The notes under the pieces are model-generated. The model saw only the letters and a program-made list of their open reading frames with translations, was not told the DNA's origin and made no database searches. 14,257 bases of DNA, taken from assembly GCA_035438805.1 (NCBI GenBank), contig DAORJA010000020.1, positions 1 through 14,257 of the forward strand. The letters run 5' to 3'. Source of the DNA: UBA922 sp035438805. GTDB lineage: Bacteria; Patescibacteriota; Patescibacteriia; Magasanikbacterales; UBA922. The position numbers were made by a program, and so were the translations under genes. Positions 1 to 6,468 of the stretch are shown here, in pieces (position 1 is the first letter of the stretch; every line of letters begins with the position of its first letter).

Positions 1-110
1 CAACCCAATTTCATGAGTTGCTTTTGACTATCCCCAACTGTTCGGTGCGACAGTCCACGCCACAGTTGGGTTCTTCTCCTTGGTTGTTACAGAGCATATC
101 AGGCGTGAGT
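1..110. repeat. Gene-free left edge with one inverted repeat
   Basis: No protein gene can be supported here. A 9-bp perfect inverted repeat, CCCAACTGT at 33-41 and ACAGTTGGG at 62-70, encloses a 20-base loop. On the + strand it is followed by a pyrimidine-rich TTCTTCTCCTT (71-81), so it may be a weak terminator for a gene ending to the left, or part of the 3' end of the HD gene transcript coming from the right. On the - strand no T-tract follows it. A - strand ATG at 14-12 could open a gene running off the left edge, but only four codons are visible, so it is not called. Confidence 0.35.
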
Positions 111-734
111 CTACTCGCCAGTCATTCTCTGTCTCACTTCTTCTCTCGTCGGCAGACTCGGAGCAAGCACCTGCTCTAGATATTGCCTTACCTCAGGCGT
201 CTTGATCGCTGCCCGGCTCGATTCGTAGAATTCCCAGGGGTTCACCTGGTTCCCGGCCCAGTAGTACGCATTCGCCTGGATCCCCACTTCGAGCTTGTCG
301 AGATCATGAGCGATCCGCGCTTCAGCGTTCCGATCGAACTCATAGTCTTCCCACCGCTCGAAGATCAGGTCTCCGAAGCTGCCTCCCACTTCAGCTCGAA
401 TGCTACTGATCGCTTTTCGCTCCTGCTTCTTCTTGTGCCTCTTGAACTCCTCTCGCTTCACCGGGTCCTGGATCGCGTACGTGTTCAGGTCACCCGTTTT
501 CGCCTCGACCAGATCGTGGACGAGACAGATCACGAGCAGACGCTCCAGATTGAGCTTGAGCTCAGGAAACATGTGGTAGAACGCGAATGCGAGCATCGCG
601 AGGCCGTAGCTGTGAGCCCCGACGCACTCAGGAATAGACACACGACGGTCCATGTCATTCCAGCCTGTGCGCGGCGTAGCCTTGAGAGCTACAACAACGC
701 TCATGAACGCTTGAATTGAATTCAGCTCTTTCAT
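111..734 (-). CDS. HD-domain phosphohydrolase, YfbR/HDDC2-like (5'-deoxynucleotidase family)
   Basis: The 207-residue product is a single all-helical HD domain, expected to be a metal-dependent phosphohydrolase in the cytoplasm. The family includes YfbR and HDDC2, which remove phosphate from deoxynucleoside 5'-monophosphates. The metal-site motifs are visible in order: H41 (in VGAHSYG), H73-D74 followed by E78, a T-G-D-L segment (80-83) matching the YfbR family, and a late acidic D-L-D-K-L-E motif at 144-149. I chose the ATG at 734 because GGAGG (745-741) sits 6 bases upstream. A longer reading from GTG at 764 would begin almost at the predicted transcription start. G+C is much higher than in neighbours (36 of 60 bases at 241-300 against 23 of 60 at 1441-1500), suggesting recent acquisition. 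It diverges from the PadR gene. Family assignment is firm; the substrate is inferred. Confidence 0.85.
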   Translation of the reverse strand: MKELNSIQAFMSVVVALKATPRTGWNDMDRRVSIPECVGAHSYGLAMLAFAFYHMFPELKLNLERLLVICLVHDLVEAKTGDLNTYAIQDPVKREEFKRHKKKQERKAISSIRAEVGGSFGDLIFERWEDYEFDRNAEARIAHDLDKLEVGIQANAYYWAGNQVNPWEFYESSRAAIKTPEVRQYLEQVLAPSLPTREEVRQRMTGE

Positions 735-740
735 CTGAAA

Positions 741-745
741 CCTCC
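741..745 (-). promoter_or_regulatory. Shine-Dalgarno site deciding the HD gene start
   Basis: GGAGG on the - strand lies 6 bases before the ATG at 734. Strong sites like this are rare in the window, where most genes rely on coupling or appear leaderless. It supports ATG 734 over the upstream GTG at 764. Confidence 0.75.
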
Positions 746-769
746 GCTTGGCAGCCAGTTGCACGGTTG

Positions 770-798
770 ATAGTAGTAGATTCTACTCACCTCGTCAA
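770..798 (-). promoter_or_regulatory. Promoter of the HD gene with operator-like inverted repeat in the spacer
   Basis: On the - strand a -35 box TTGACG (798-793) is followed by a 17-base spacer and a -10 box TACTAT (775-770). Transcription would start near 763, leaving a leader of about 28 bases that contains the GGAGG site. An inverted repeat AGTAGA-T-TCTACT (775-787) fills most of the spacer and touches the -10 box, which is where a repressor would be expected to bind. The boxes are seen directly; regulation is inferred. Confidence 0.55.
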
Positions 799-850
799 TA
801 ATAAAAATACCTATAATAAGCCAAAATTTTCACTTATCCCCATCTATACC

Positions 851-880
851 TTGCAATACATAGTACCTTATACTATAGTA
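851..880 (+). promoter_or_regulatory. PadR promoter with overlapping inverted repeats; probable leaderless start
   Basis: A -35-like TTGCAA (851-856), a 17-base spacer and -10 TATAGT (874-879) would place the transcription start at about 886-888, at or next to the ATG at 888. The mRNA would then be leaderless, and indeed no Shine-Dalgarno site is present. ATAGTA (860-865) and TACTAT (871-876) form an inverted repeat with a 5-base gap. TACTATAGTA (871-880) is also a perfect palindrome. Such repeats overlapping the -10 box fit an operator for the PadR protein itself, since PadR regulators usually autoregulate. Confidence 0.45.
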
Positions 881-887
881 ATTCTAT

Positions 888-1232
888 ATGGAACACTTTG
901 ATATCACCAAATTTATTGAGAACAATACTGCCCAGATGCGCAAAGGTACTCTCGAGCTTGCGATACTTTCCATTATTGGAAAAAGTTCAGTGTATGCAGG
1001 CGACATTATTGAAAAACTTCAGGACACACACCTGATCGTAGTTGAGGGCACACTCTATCCCCTGCTCTCTCGCATGAAGCGTGGAGGACTGCTCGAATAT
1101 TCGTGGGTAGAATCTCCCAATGGCCCTCCACGAAAATATTATGGACTCACTGCAGAAGGACGATCAGTACTCGAGAGACTTTCCAAAGAATGGAAGGATA
1201 TGACCGGATCCATTACCAAACTACTTGAATAA
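888..1232 (+). CDS. PadR-family transcriptional regulator
   Basis: This is a 114-residue winged-helix DNA-binding protein of the PadR family. The core begins at the characteristic M-R-K-G-T-L-E-L segment (residues 17-24) and continues through the recognition helix and wing (G-T-L-Y-P-L-L-S-R-M near 54-63, then G-G-L-L-E-Y near 66-71), followed by the Y-Y-G-L-T-A-E-G motif at about 102-109 that ends the wing. There is no C-terminal Vir_C domain, so it is a short, single-domain PadR. The next gene on the same strand, 44 bases downstream, encodes a PspC-domain membrane protein. PadR plus PspC is a common pairing in which the regulator controls an envelope-stress membrane protein and itself. The ATG at 888 is preferred because the promoter ends just before it; ATG 936 is the alternative and would remove an N-terminal extension of 16 residues. 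Confidence 0.9.
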   Translation: MEHFDITKFIENNTAQMRKGTLELAILSIIGKSSVYAGDIIEKLQDTHLIVVEGTLYPLLSRMKRGGLLEYSWVESPNGPPRKYYGLTAEGRSVLERLSKEWKDMTGSITKLLE

Positions 1233-1276
1233 TTCTTTTCCCTTTACCCTTTATTATCTTTTACTTTTTGGAACAT

Positions 1277-2335
1277 ATGAAGACAACCATTTCAATCAAC
1301 CTCGGTGGTATCGCATTCACCATAGACGACGATGCATACCGAGAACTCAAACAATATCTCGATAGTCTTTCTGCACATTTTCGCACAGAAGAAGGTGGAG
1401 ATGAAATCATGACTGATATTGAAGCACGAATTGCTGAAGAATTTTCACGCAAACGCGACAATGGAATCCAAGTGATTTCTATTGCAATGGTACAAGACAT
1501 TATTTCTCGCATGGGACTCGTAGAAGAACTTACGGGCACACAAGCTACAGCTCCTGATGGAGTCACGATCGAAGACCCTTATTTTGCACGCACTGATAAA
1601 GAACGCGTGAAAGGTGACAAACGATTGTACCGCGATCCAGAACAAGCAATGCTTGCAGGTGTTTCATCGGGGCTTGCAGCATACTTTAGTATCGACCCTT
1701 CAATTCCTCGTATTATCTTTGTACTCCTTACCTTTTTTGGAGGAACCGGTATTCTGATCTACATCATTCTCTGGCTCATACTGCCTGAAGCAGATACTCC
1801 ACTGAAACAATCAGAACTTCGAGGCGAGTCTCCTACAATAAAAGATATTGAAAAAAAGTTTAAAAACATGTTTGAGACCGGCAAAAAAAAAATTTCTGAA
1901 ATTGATACAGAAAAAGCCAAGGAATCAATGAAACATGGATTCAAAACTACAGTACACACTGTATCCCGTACTGCAGGCAGTGTAGGGCACGGGCTTGTGC
2001 GGATATTCAGTATTATGTTGGGAATCGCACTCATGCTTGTAGGAATCGGCGGAATTGCTGGAGTTACGATCATTGGTACGGCAACGTTATTTGGAACTTC
2101 GACTATATTGCTCCACATGCCTCCGATACTCATGTATCTCGGCACACCGATCGCAGCAGTACTTCTCATTTCTCTCTGGTGCGTTGCAGTGATCCCTTTG
2201 AGCCTCCTCATTAATCTTGGAAGTGCCCTCGTCAATCAGCGACGTGTACGATTGGGATTCGGGTTTGCGTTTCTCAGTATTCTCTGGATCATTGCGATAT
2301 CTATTGCAGGAACATTGATCATTGGAACGGTGTAG
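1277..2335 (+). CDS. PspC-domain membrane protein (phage-shock / envelope-stress type)
   Basis: The 352-residue product has three parts. Residues 1-85 form a soluble N-terminal domain of the kind found before PspC in Bacteroidetes-type proteins, opening with a short T-I-S-I-N-L-G-G strand, then an acidic D-I-E-A-R-I-A-E-E-F helix. Residues 115-172 are the PspC domain: a K-R-L-Y-R start, the A-G-V-S-S-G-L-A-A-Y-F segment, then a membrane span near 145-170 ending L-P-E-A. Residues about 190-235 are a charged, lysine-rich linker, and at least three further hydrophobic segments follow up to the C-terminus. PspC proteins sense or buffer inner-membrane stress; the exact role here is inferred. I use ATG 1277 rather than the in-frame TTG at 1268 because homologues start at this methionine. 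It is probably cotranscribed with the PadR gene, and transcription ends at the hairpin 2353-2381. Confidence 0.88.
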   Translation: MKTTISINLGGIAFTIDDDAYRELKQYLDSLSAHFRTEEGGDEIMTDIEARIAEEFSRKRDNGIQVISIAMVQDIISRMGLVEELTGTQATAPDGVTIEDPYFARTDKERVKGDKRLYRDPEQAMLAGVSSGLAAYFSIDPSIPRIIFVLLTFFGGTGILIYIILWLILPEADTPLKQSELRGESPTIKDIEKKFKNMFETGKKKISEIDTEKAKESMKHGFKTTVHTVSRTAGSVGHGLVRIFSIMLGIALMLVGIGGIAGVTIIGTATLFGTSTILLHMPPILMYLGTPIAAVLLISLWCVAVIPLSLLINLGSALVNQRRVRLGFGFAFLSILWIIAISIAGTLIIGTV

Positions 2336-2352
2336 TCACATTTCATGCAAAC

Positions 2353-2381
2353 AAAAAAGCAGTATTTCTACTGCTTTTTTT
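2353..2381. terminator. Bidirectional intrinsic terminator between convergent genes
   Basis: GCAGTA (2359-2364) pairs with TACTGC (2369-2374) around a TTTC loop. Six A residues precede it (2353-2358) and seven T residues follow (2375-2381), so the A and T tracts extend the stem and give a U-tract on either strand. It ends the PspC transcript (stop at 2335) and the convergent exported-protein gene (stop at 2396). Confidence 0.88.
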
Positions 2382-2395
2382 AATTCCCTATATTC

Positions 2396-3424
2396 TTATT
2401 TCATGAACCCGGCTGGCATTCCCCCACCGCCAAGCATTGCCCCAACAAATGCTCCCATGAATTCATTCATGGTCTTTGCTCCGGTTGGCGCTTCTACGGT
2501 TACTTTTTCATTGAAATTTCGGAGTTCGAGTTCCACTGCTATGGTTCCGCTACTTGGTTCAGCGTCACTCTTTGCAACAGTTACTCCAAATTTTGTCTTG
2601 TAGAGATAGTAATCTTTGGTACCTACCCAGACTTCTGCATCAGACATTTCAGCTCGGGCAAAAAATTCATTCATCTTTTTCTCATCATTGATTGAAGGAG
2701 CTTTTCCATTCACTTCAGTACTCACGGCTCTGGCAACACGCATCACTTCTGCTTCGTTCAATGTTACTTTGTAATGATGAGTTGAAATTCCGCCGAGACT
2801 TTCTTCTCCGAGATCTTCAGAAACCTGGAAATATTTGCCACCACTGATAATATCTTTCACTTCTTCAGCAGTGTCTTCACTCATAGTAGAGGTTGCAACT
2901 ACTACGGTCGAAGTAGACTTCTTTGCATCAAGCTTCACCCACATATTTGTGAGACTTGATAAATTCAGCTTACCTAATACCGGAATAGTGTTGAATTTGA
3001 AAAATTTGTCTGCACCTACATTCTTGAATTCAATTTCTGCTGATCCATTGTTTGGGAATTCAGGTGAGGTAAGAGTCAATTTTATTGCTGACTCTGGTTT
3101 TTCCCAATCTCCAAATTCTGATGTTCCTGCGAATGCTACTGAGAATGCTACAGGTTTGTTGGCATTCGCAGCACTTCCCCCAGTCAAACTTGCCAATGGA
3201 TTTTTGCCACCTTCGATATTTGCAGTTACTGTTCCTGCATATTCTACAGACTCCACTTCTGACATTCTGCTTCCCATACGCTCTACTACTCCATCGGGTG
3301 TTGTAGGGGTCGCGTTTCCTGCTGATTTATAAATTCCATATCCGATCAAGAGCACGATCACGAGTACAATGATCTTTCCTGCTCCAGACTTCTTTACTGG
3401 AGCTGCTGCGGTAGCGTCTGCCAT
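2396..3424 (-). CDS. Membrane-anchored extracytoplasmic protein of unknown function (possibly LppX/LolA-like)
   Basis: The 342-residue protein has a short basic N-terminus, one hydrophobic segment at about residues 18-35 (an uncleaved signal anchor; no lipobox cysteine is seen), then a long extracytoplasmic beta-rich part. That part alternates hydrophobic and polar residues, contains S-T rich loops, and ends in a glycine-methionine rich tail with a G-G-G-G run. The size and strand pattern (a V-E-Y-A-G-T-V-T-A-N-I opening strand, later E-V-W-V-G-T-K-D-Y-Y-L-Y-K-T-K) resemble lipid- or lipoprotein-binding half-barrels of the LppX/LolA class. That is only a fold guess. The gene is convergent with the PspC gene. 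A -10-like TATACA (3435-3430) lies 5 bases before the ATG, again hinting at a leaderless message, but no convincing -35 box is seen. Confidence 0.7.
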   Translation of the reverse strand: MADATAAAPVKKSGAGKIIVLVIVLLIGYGIYKSAGNATPTTPDGVVERMGSRMSEVESVEYAGTVTANIEGGKNPLASLTGGSAANANKPVAFSVAFAGTSEFGDWEKPESAIKLTLTSPEFPNNGSAEIEFKNVGADKFFKFNTIPVLGKLNLSSLTNMWVKLDAKKSTSTVVVATSTMSEDTAEEVKDIISGGKYFQVSEDLGEESLGGISTHHYKVTLNEAEVMRVARAVSTEVNGKAPSINDEKKMNEFFARAEMSDAEVWVGTKDYYLYKTKFGVTVAKSDAEPSSGTIAVELELRNFNEKVTVEAPTGAKTMNEFMGAFVGAMLGGGGMPAGFMK

Positions 3425-3477
3425 AGGCTTGTATAAAAAATTAATAATTTAATTATGGTTTCTAACACGCCAATTGT

Positions 3478-3951
3478 CTAACTTTTCTGTCGAGCTGTCA
3501 ACAAGCCCCTTTTACCCCATCCATTTTCGTAATTTTCAATGTAGACTTTCACTGGAACTTTTTTGACCAAATCCCCAAGGACCTCAAGAGATAGATCTTC
3601 GAGTTTTTTGAACCGGAGGCATCCTTTTCCCATATCCAGTTTCTTCCCTGTCTTATTCCATGCATCTTTGAACCATTGCTCTAGCTCTTTATTCCCATAG
3701 GTACACATGAGATGGAGGGTCATGTAATTTTTCTGATTTGCGAGACCGAGAAACATCAATGGCTTCTTGTTATACGTTTTTGGATACATTTTCAATGGGA
3801 TCTCATAAGAAATCATTCCCCAATTGATCACTTCTACATAACCTTTCGGTAGATTTTTCTTCACCACTTTTCGTACTTCACTTAATGCTTTTTTTCGATC
3901 AGACGGAAGACTATTCAAATACTCAGTAACTGTCCCTGCAGTAGATTTCAT
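3478..3951 (-). CDS. DUF1801 (YdhG-like) protein, longer form
   Basis: The 157-residue protein belongs to the DUF1801/YdhG family, an alpha-beta fold related to SRPBCC and frataxin-like proteins; Bacillus relatives have been called iron chaperones, but the biochemical role is unsettled. Visible marks are the opening helix V-T-E-Y-L-N-S-L-P, the W-G-M-I-S-Y-E-I-P strand near residues 45-53, and the late G-K-G-C-L-R-F-K-K-L-E-D-L segment. The start is the ATG at 3951, one base after the stop of yjjX (TAG-T-ATG), which indicates translational coupling; a longer in-frame reading to 4026 would overlap yjjX and add unrelated residues. It is the last gene of the eight-gene operon. A second, shorter DUF1801 gene lies at 6095-6463, so the operon carries two divergent members. 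Confidence 0.82.
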   Translation of the reverse strand: MKSTAGTVTEYLNSLPSDRKKALSEVRKVVKKNLPKGYVEVINWGMISYEIPLKMYPKTYNKKPLMFLGLANQKNYMTLHLMCTYGNKELEQWFKDAWNKTGKKLDMGKGCLRFKKLEDLSLEVLGDLVKKVPVKVYIENYENGWGKRGLLTARQKS

Positions 3952-3952
3952 A

Positions 3953-4483
3953 CTAATATAAATTAGGATTTTTGAATGGAATGAGTGCCAGAACCATTGC
4001 ATGAATATAATATTCGGTTCGATCAATCACATCCCCGGTCAACAGTCCGGTTGCTCCATTCTTTTTTCCTGAATTATTTCTCCCAAATACTTGATCATCA
4101 GCAACAGATAACTCAATCCCCTGATTAATCAATTCGATAATAGGTTTTGGCAAAAAGAATGTACCTGTTCTTCCTTTGCCGAGCATACCATCACGTGATT
4201 TCACAACCATCCATGCGAATACTTCCATTTCGTCTCTCCTCTTCTGAATTCCACCTTCCATTCCAACCCAAAAATCTGCATTACTAATTTCTTGTGATGC
4301 ACGTTCTGCTCTATTTATCGCACCCTGTAGAGTTTCTTCGTCTCCAATTGGTTGATCAGGGACTCCAGAAGCAACTGAGAGTCCAGTACATTCAAACTCG
4401 TCGTTTGGGAACATTTTTTGAAATGCAAGTTGTGCAGAATTAATCTTTACCGGATTTTTTGAAGCAACAATTACTTTCTTCAT
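3953..4483 (-). CDS. yjjX: Inosine/xanthosine triphosphatase (YjjX/DUF84 family)
   Basis: The 176-residue enzyme hydrolyses non-canonical purine nucleoside triphosphates (ITP, XTP), removing them before they enter nucleic acids. The family signature is clear: the N-terminal nucleotide-binding S-K-N-P-V-K motif (residues 8-13), S-G-V-P-D-Q-P at 39-45, the G-D-E-E-T-L-Q-G-A-I-N-R-A helix at 48-60, and V-G-M-E-G-G at 73-78. Near the C-terminus, N-G-A-T-G-L-L-T-G and Y-I-H-A-M-V-L-A-L match the family end. Length is normal. The ATG at 4483 is 3 bases from the stop of the MazG-HD gene (4487), so the two are coupled. Neighbouring nucleotide-cleaning functions in the same operon support a nucleotide-pool sanitising role. 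Confidence 0.9.
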   Translation of the reverse strand: MKKVIVASKNPVKINSAQLAFQKMFPNDEFECTGLSVASGVPDQPIGDEETLQGAINRAERASQEISNADFWVGMEGGIQKRRDEMEVFAWMVVKSRDGMLGKGRTGTFFLPKPIIELINQGIELSVADDQVFGRNNSGKKNGATGLLTGDVIDRTEYYIHAMVLALIPFKNPNLY

Positions 4484-4486
4484 ATA

Positions 4487-5407
4487 TTATTTTCCAGCAT
4501 TTGGAATTCTACTCCATTTATTCGTTGCAAGATGCCAAGACGCAGGATCACTACTCTGAATCTCATCCCACATTTGTTTTGCTGATTCGGTATACAATTT
4601 TTCTTCTCGAATCATGCGTCGATTTGCTGCCCATTTCTTTGGCAATTCAGATCCTTGCTCTTCTATTTCTTTGAGTTCAATATCAAGATCAAGATTATCT
4701 GCATCTTTTACAATTCGAGCTTCAAGAGAAGATCGTGTTTCAAATTCCCGTACGATTTCCTCGTAATCGTGAAGAATAGTTCCTCCAAATAAATCTTTTA
4801 CCGCTTCTGCTTCGTTTGCAGTCACATATACTTTCTGAACATAGCTCAGATCAGACACTCGTGCCTCTGCAAGATCATGCGCCAGAGCCATTTTGATAAT
4901 TTTATTTTCATCAATGACAGCATGTTCGCGGCGCGCGATAATGAGTGCGATCCAGACCAATCGCATGGTGTGCTCGAGCACACTCGCGCATGGAATTGCC
5001 AGATGTTGTTTCCACCCACGATCCAGATTACGAAGTGATCCTATTTCATACAAAAATTCCAGATCTCGAGCATCTGTAGTTGTTGTCTTAGGCGATCCAG
5101 CTTCAGTGGTCTCATCAAGAATAATTCGCTTTTCGAATCCTCCACGTTCTTCCTGTTTTTTCAATCGAATACTCTCTAATTTCTCTTTACTCACTCCTTT
5201 ATATTCTCCAATCGCATATACTACTTCAAGAATATCCGCGAGTTCTTCTTCATTAAAATCTTTTCTAAATTCATCTACTTCTTCTTGTAGTTTTTCAACC
5301 AACTTTCCCCAATATTCATTCTCATTTGCAGTATGCGTCACTGCAATCGCACCTGTGCGTGCAATAATTTCTGGAATATTGTCTCGAATGAGTTTGGAGT
5401 ATTTCAT
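4487..5407 (-). CDS. Fusion: MazG-like all-alpha NTP pyrophosphohydrolase + HD phosphohydrolase (YfbR/HDDC2-like)
   Basis: The 306-residue protein joins two nucleotide-acting domains. Residues 1-95 are an all-alpha pyrophosphohydrolase of the MazG/PRA-PH type, opening K-Y-S-K-L-I-R-D-N-I-P; its magnesium-binding acidic residues are visible as E42-E43 (E-E-V-D-E-F) and E54-E55-x-x-D58 (E-E-L-A-D). A linker (about 96-115) follows. Residues 116-300 are an HD domain: H146 (L-E-H-T-M-R), H177-D178 (A-H-D-L-A-E-A), and a late D-A-D-N-L-D motif at 235-240. Together they could cleave an abnormal dNTP to dNMP and then to nucleoside. Domain families are established; the coupled reaction is inferred. 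The ATG at 5407 follows the cupin stop by one base (TAA-T-ATG). The HD half is a distant paralogue of the gene at 111-734, but with local base composition. Confidence 0.85.
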   Translation of the reverse strand: MKYSKLIRDNIPEIIARTGAIAVTHTANENEYWGKLVEKLQEEVDEFRKDFNEEELADILEVVYAIGEYKGVSKEKLESIRLKKQEERGGFEKRIILDETTEAGSPKTTTTDARDLEFLYEIGSLRNLDRGWKQHLAIPCASVLEHTMRLVWIALIIARREHAVIDENKIIKMALAHDLAEARVSDLSYVQKVYVTANEAEAVKDLFGGTILHDYEEIVREFETRSSLEARIVKDADNLDLDIELKEIEEQGSELPKKWAANRRMIREEKLYTESAKQMWDEIQSSDPASWHLATNKWSRIPNAGK

Positions 5408-5408
5408 A

Positions 5409-5678
5409 TTATGTTTTAACTCCTACGACAAACGTACAACCACGTGACCCACACTTTGCACGGTGCGTCGTACCTGCAGGAATTTCAAATCTGTCTCCTG
5501 TTTTAAGCGTCGTTTCAACACCTTGATCAATCAAAATAAATTCACCTTCGACAATTACGTGCACGGTATGTTTATCGTGAGTGTGCTCGGGAAATTCAGT
5601 ATCTGGTCCCTGGGTCACTGACATTACTTGCGAATATCCCTCAGTTGTCAATTTTTCTACCCACTGCTCTGCATTCAT
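5409..5678 (-). CDS. Small cupin-domain protein
   Basis: This 89-residue protein is a single cupin barrel. The first cupin motif is seen as P-E-H-T-H (30-34) with the H32-x-H34 metal pair, then V-E-G-E-F (43-47). The second motif is G-D-R-F-E-I-P-A-G-T-T-H (61-72) with H72 as the likely third histidine ligand. Small stand-alone cupins bind a metal and serve as isomerases, oxygenases or sensors; the substrate cannot be told from sequence. The start is ATG 5678, one base after the stop of the VOC gene (TAA-T-ATG). Longer readings to 5690 or 5828 run back into the VOC gene and lack a cupin-like sequence. It lies between the VOC and MazG-HD genes of the operon. Confidence 0.83.
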   Translation of the reverse strand: MNAEQWVEKLTTEGYSQVMSVTQGPDTEFPEHTHDKHTVHVIVEGEFILIDQGVETTLKTGDRFEIPAGTTHRAKCGSRGCTFVVGVKT

Positions 5679-5679
5679 A

Positions 5680-6078
5680 TTATTTTGCATTGGTGTCTGC
5701 CTGATGAATACCAAACGTGTTTCCTTCGGTATCCAGAAAATATCCTTGCCATGCCATTCCTGCAAGCGCAAATTTTGGCATTGCAACTTTCCCTCCTGCT
5801 GCTTCGATTTTCTGTGCAACTGCATCATAATTTTCTACGTCCACGGTGCAGACAAATGAATTCACTCCACATACTCCTTCTGGTAGTGAAGCTGGCCGCT
5901 TCAAAAGTCCTCCATTAATTCCCTGATCTTTACTGTCTTTTGGAGCTGTCATAACTCCCCAGTATTCCCATCCTAATCCTGGATACTTTTCAATATTCCA
6001 ACCAAATACGTCGCGATAAAATTGTGCTGCGCGTTCGGTATCTTCTGCCTGGATTTCAAAGTGTACGACTCGGTTCAT
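5680..6078 (-). CDS. VOC-superfamily (glyoxalase/bleomycin-resistance fold) protein
   Basis: The 132-residue protein has the paired beta-alpha-beta-beta-beta units of the vicinal oxygen chelate superfamily. The first unit opens V-V-H-F-E-I-Q-A-E-D-T-E-R-A (residues 4-17) with F-Y-R-D-V-F-G-W (20-27), very typical of the VOC subfamily annotated as glyoxalase/bleomycin resistance. The second unit has S-F-V-C-T-V-D-V (74-81), A-A-G-G-K-V (93-98) and the ending F-L-D-T-E-G-N-T-F-G-I-H (114-125). Members modify or bind small reactive molecules, so detoxification is plausible, but the substrate is unknown. It starts 16 bases after the DUF1801 stop at 6095 and is the upstream partner of the coupled cupin gene. 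Confidence 0.85.
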   Translation of the reverse strand: MNRVVHFEIQAEDTERAAQFYRDVFGWNIEKYPGLGWEYWGVMTAPKDSKDQGINGGLLKRPASLPEGVCGVNSFVCTVDVENYDAVAQKIEAAGGKVAMPKFALAGMAWQGYFLDTEGNTFGIHQADTNAK

Positions 6079-6094
6079 ATGATTATGTTACAAA

Positions 6095-6463
6095 TTATTT
6101 CTTCTTTTTTAGCTTATTATTTTCCTTCACTCTAAATTCAACGATTCTCTGCATCAGATCAAATGGCATTGGCTGATCAAGCTGGAATTGTGCAGAGCCT
6201 TTCCCACTTTTATATTGTGATAATTCTTTTTTGAAATTTGCGGTGCCTGAGGGTGTTGGATAAAATCCAATATGTTTTTCATACGCACCAAAATAGACAA
6301 GCGGTTTTCCATTGAGCTTGAACGCAGGCATTCCATAGCTAATTGATTCTACAGCATTAGGTGCTCCTGACCGAACAATGTCTCGAATTTTTTTCAAAAT
6401 TAACTGCACATTTTTCGGATGTAATTTTACGTACTCACCAAATGTTTTGATCTGTGAATTCAT
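6095..6463 (-). CDS. DUF1801 / YdhG-like protein, short form
   Basis: The 122-residue protein is a close match to the short DUF1801/YdhG family. Signature segments are A-P-N-A-V-E-S-I-S-Y-G-M-P-A-F-K (about 34-49), N-G-K-P-L-V-Y-F (51-58), the strongly conserved H-I-G-F-Y-P-T-P-S-G (64-73), and Y-K-S-G-K-G-S-A-Q-F (about 83-92). A lysine run closes the protein. The molecular function is unsettled; relatives in Bacillus have been proposed as frataxin-like iron chaperones. The ATG at 6463 lies 5 bases after the stop of the DHFR-like gene, and no Shine-Dalgarno site is needed if translation is coupled. It differs strongly from the second DUF1801 member at the distal end of the operon, so the two are not a recent duplication. 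Confidence 0.87.
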   Translation of the reverse strand: MNSQIKTFGEYVKLHPKNVQLILKKIRDIVRSGAPNAVESISYGMPAFKLNGKPLVYFGAYEKHIGFYPTPSGTANFKKELSQYKSGKGSAQFQLDQPMPFDLMQRIVEFRVKENNKLKKKK

Positions 6464-6468
6464 AAAAA

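Noticed and set aside
183..719. 178-residue open frame on the + strand
   Set aside because: It is the antisense shadow of the HD gene, whose - strand reading has a clear family match, promoter and ribosome site.
735..764. GTG start at 764 for the HD gene
   Set aside because: The predicted transcription start is about 763, and ATG 734 has GGAGG at the right distance.
2835..3332. 165-residue open frame on the + strand
   Set aside because: Antisense to the exported-protein gene, which has a signal anchor and shares the terminator at its end.
3952..4026. Longer start for the distal DUF1801 gene
   Set aside because: The extension overlaps yjjX and adds non-family residues; ATG 3951 is one base after the yjjX stop.
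5679..5828. Longer start for the cupin gene
   Set aside because: The extra residues are an out-of-frame reading of the VOC gene; ATG 5678 fits the stop-T-ATG junction pattern.
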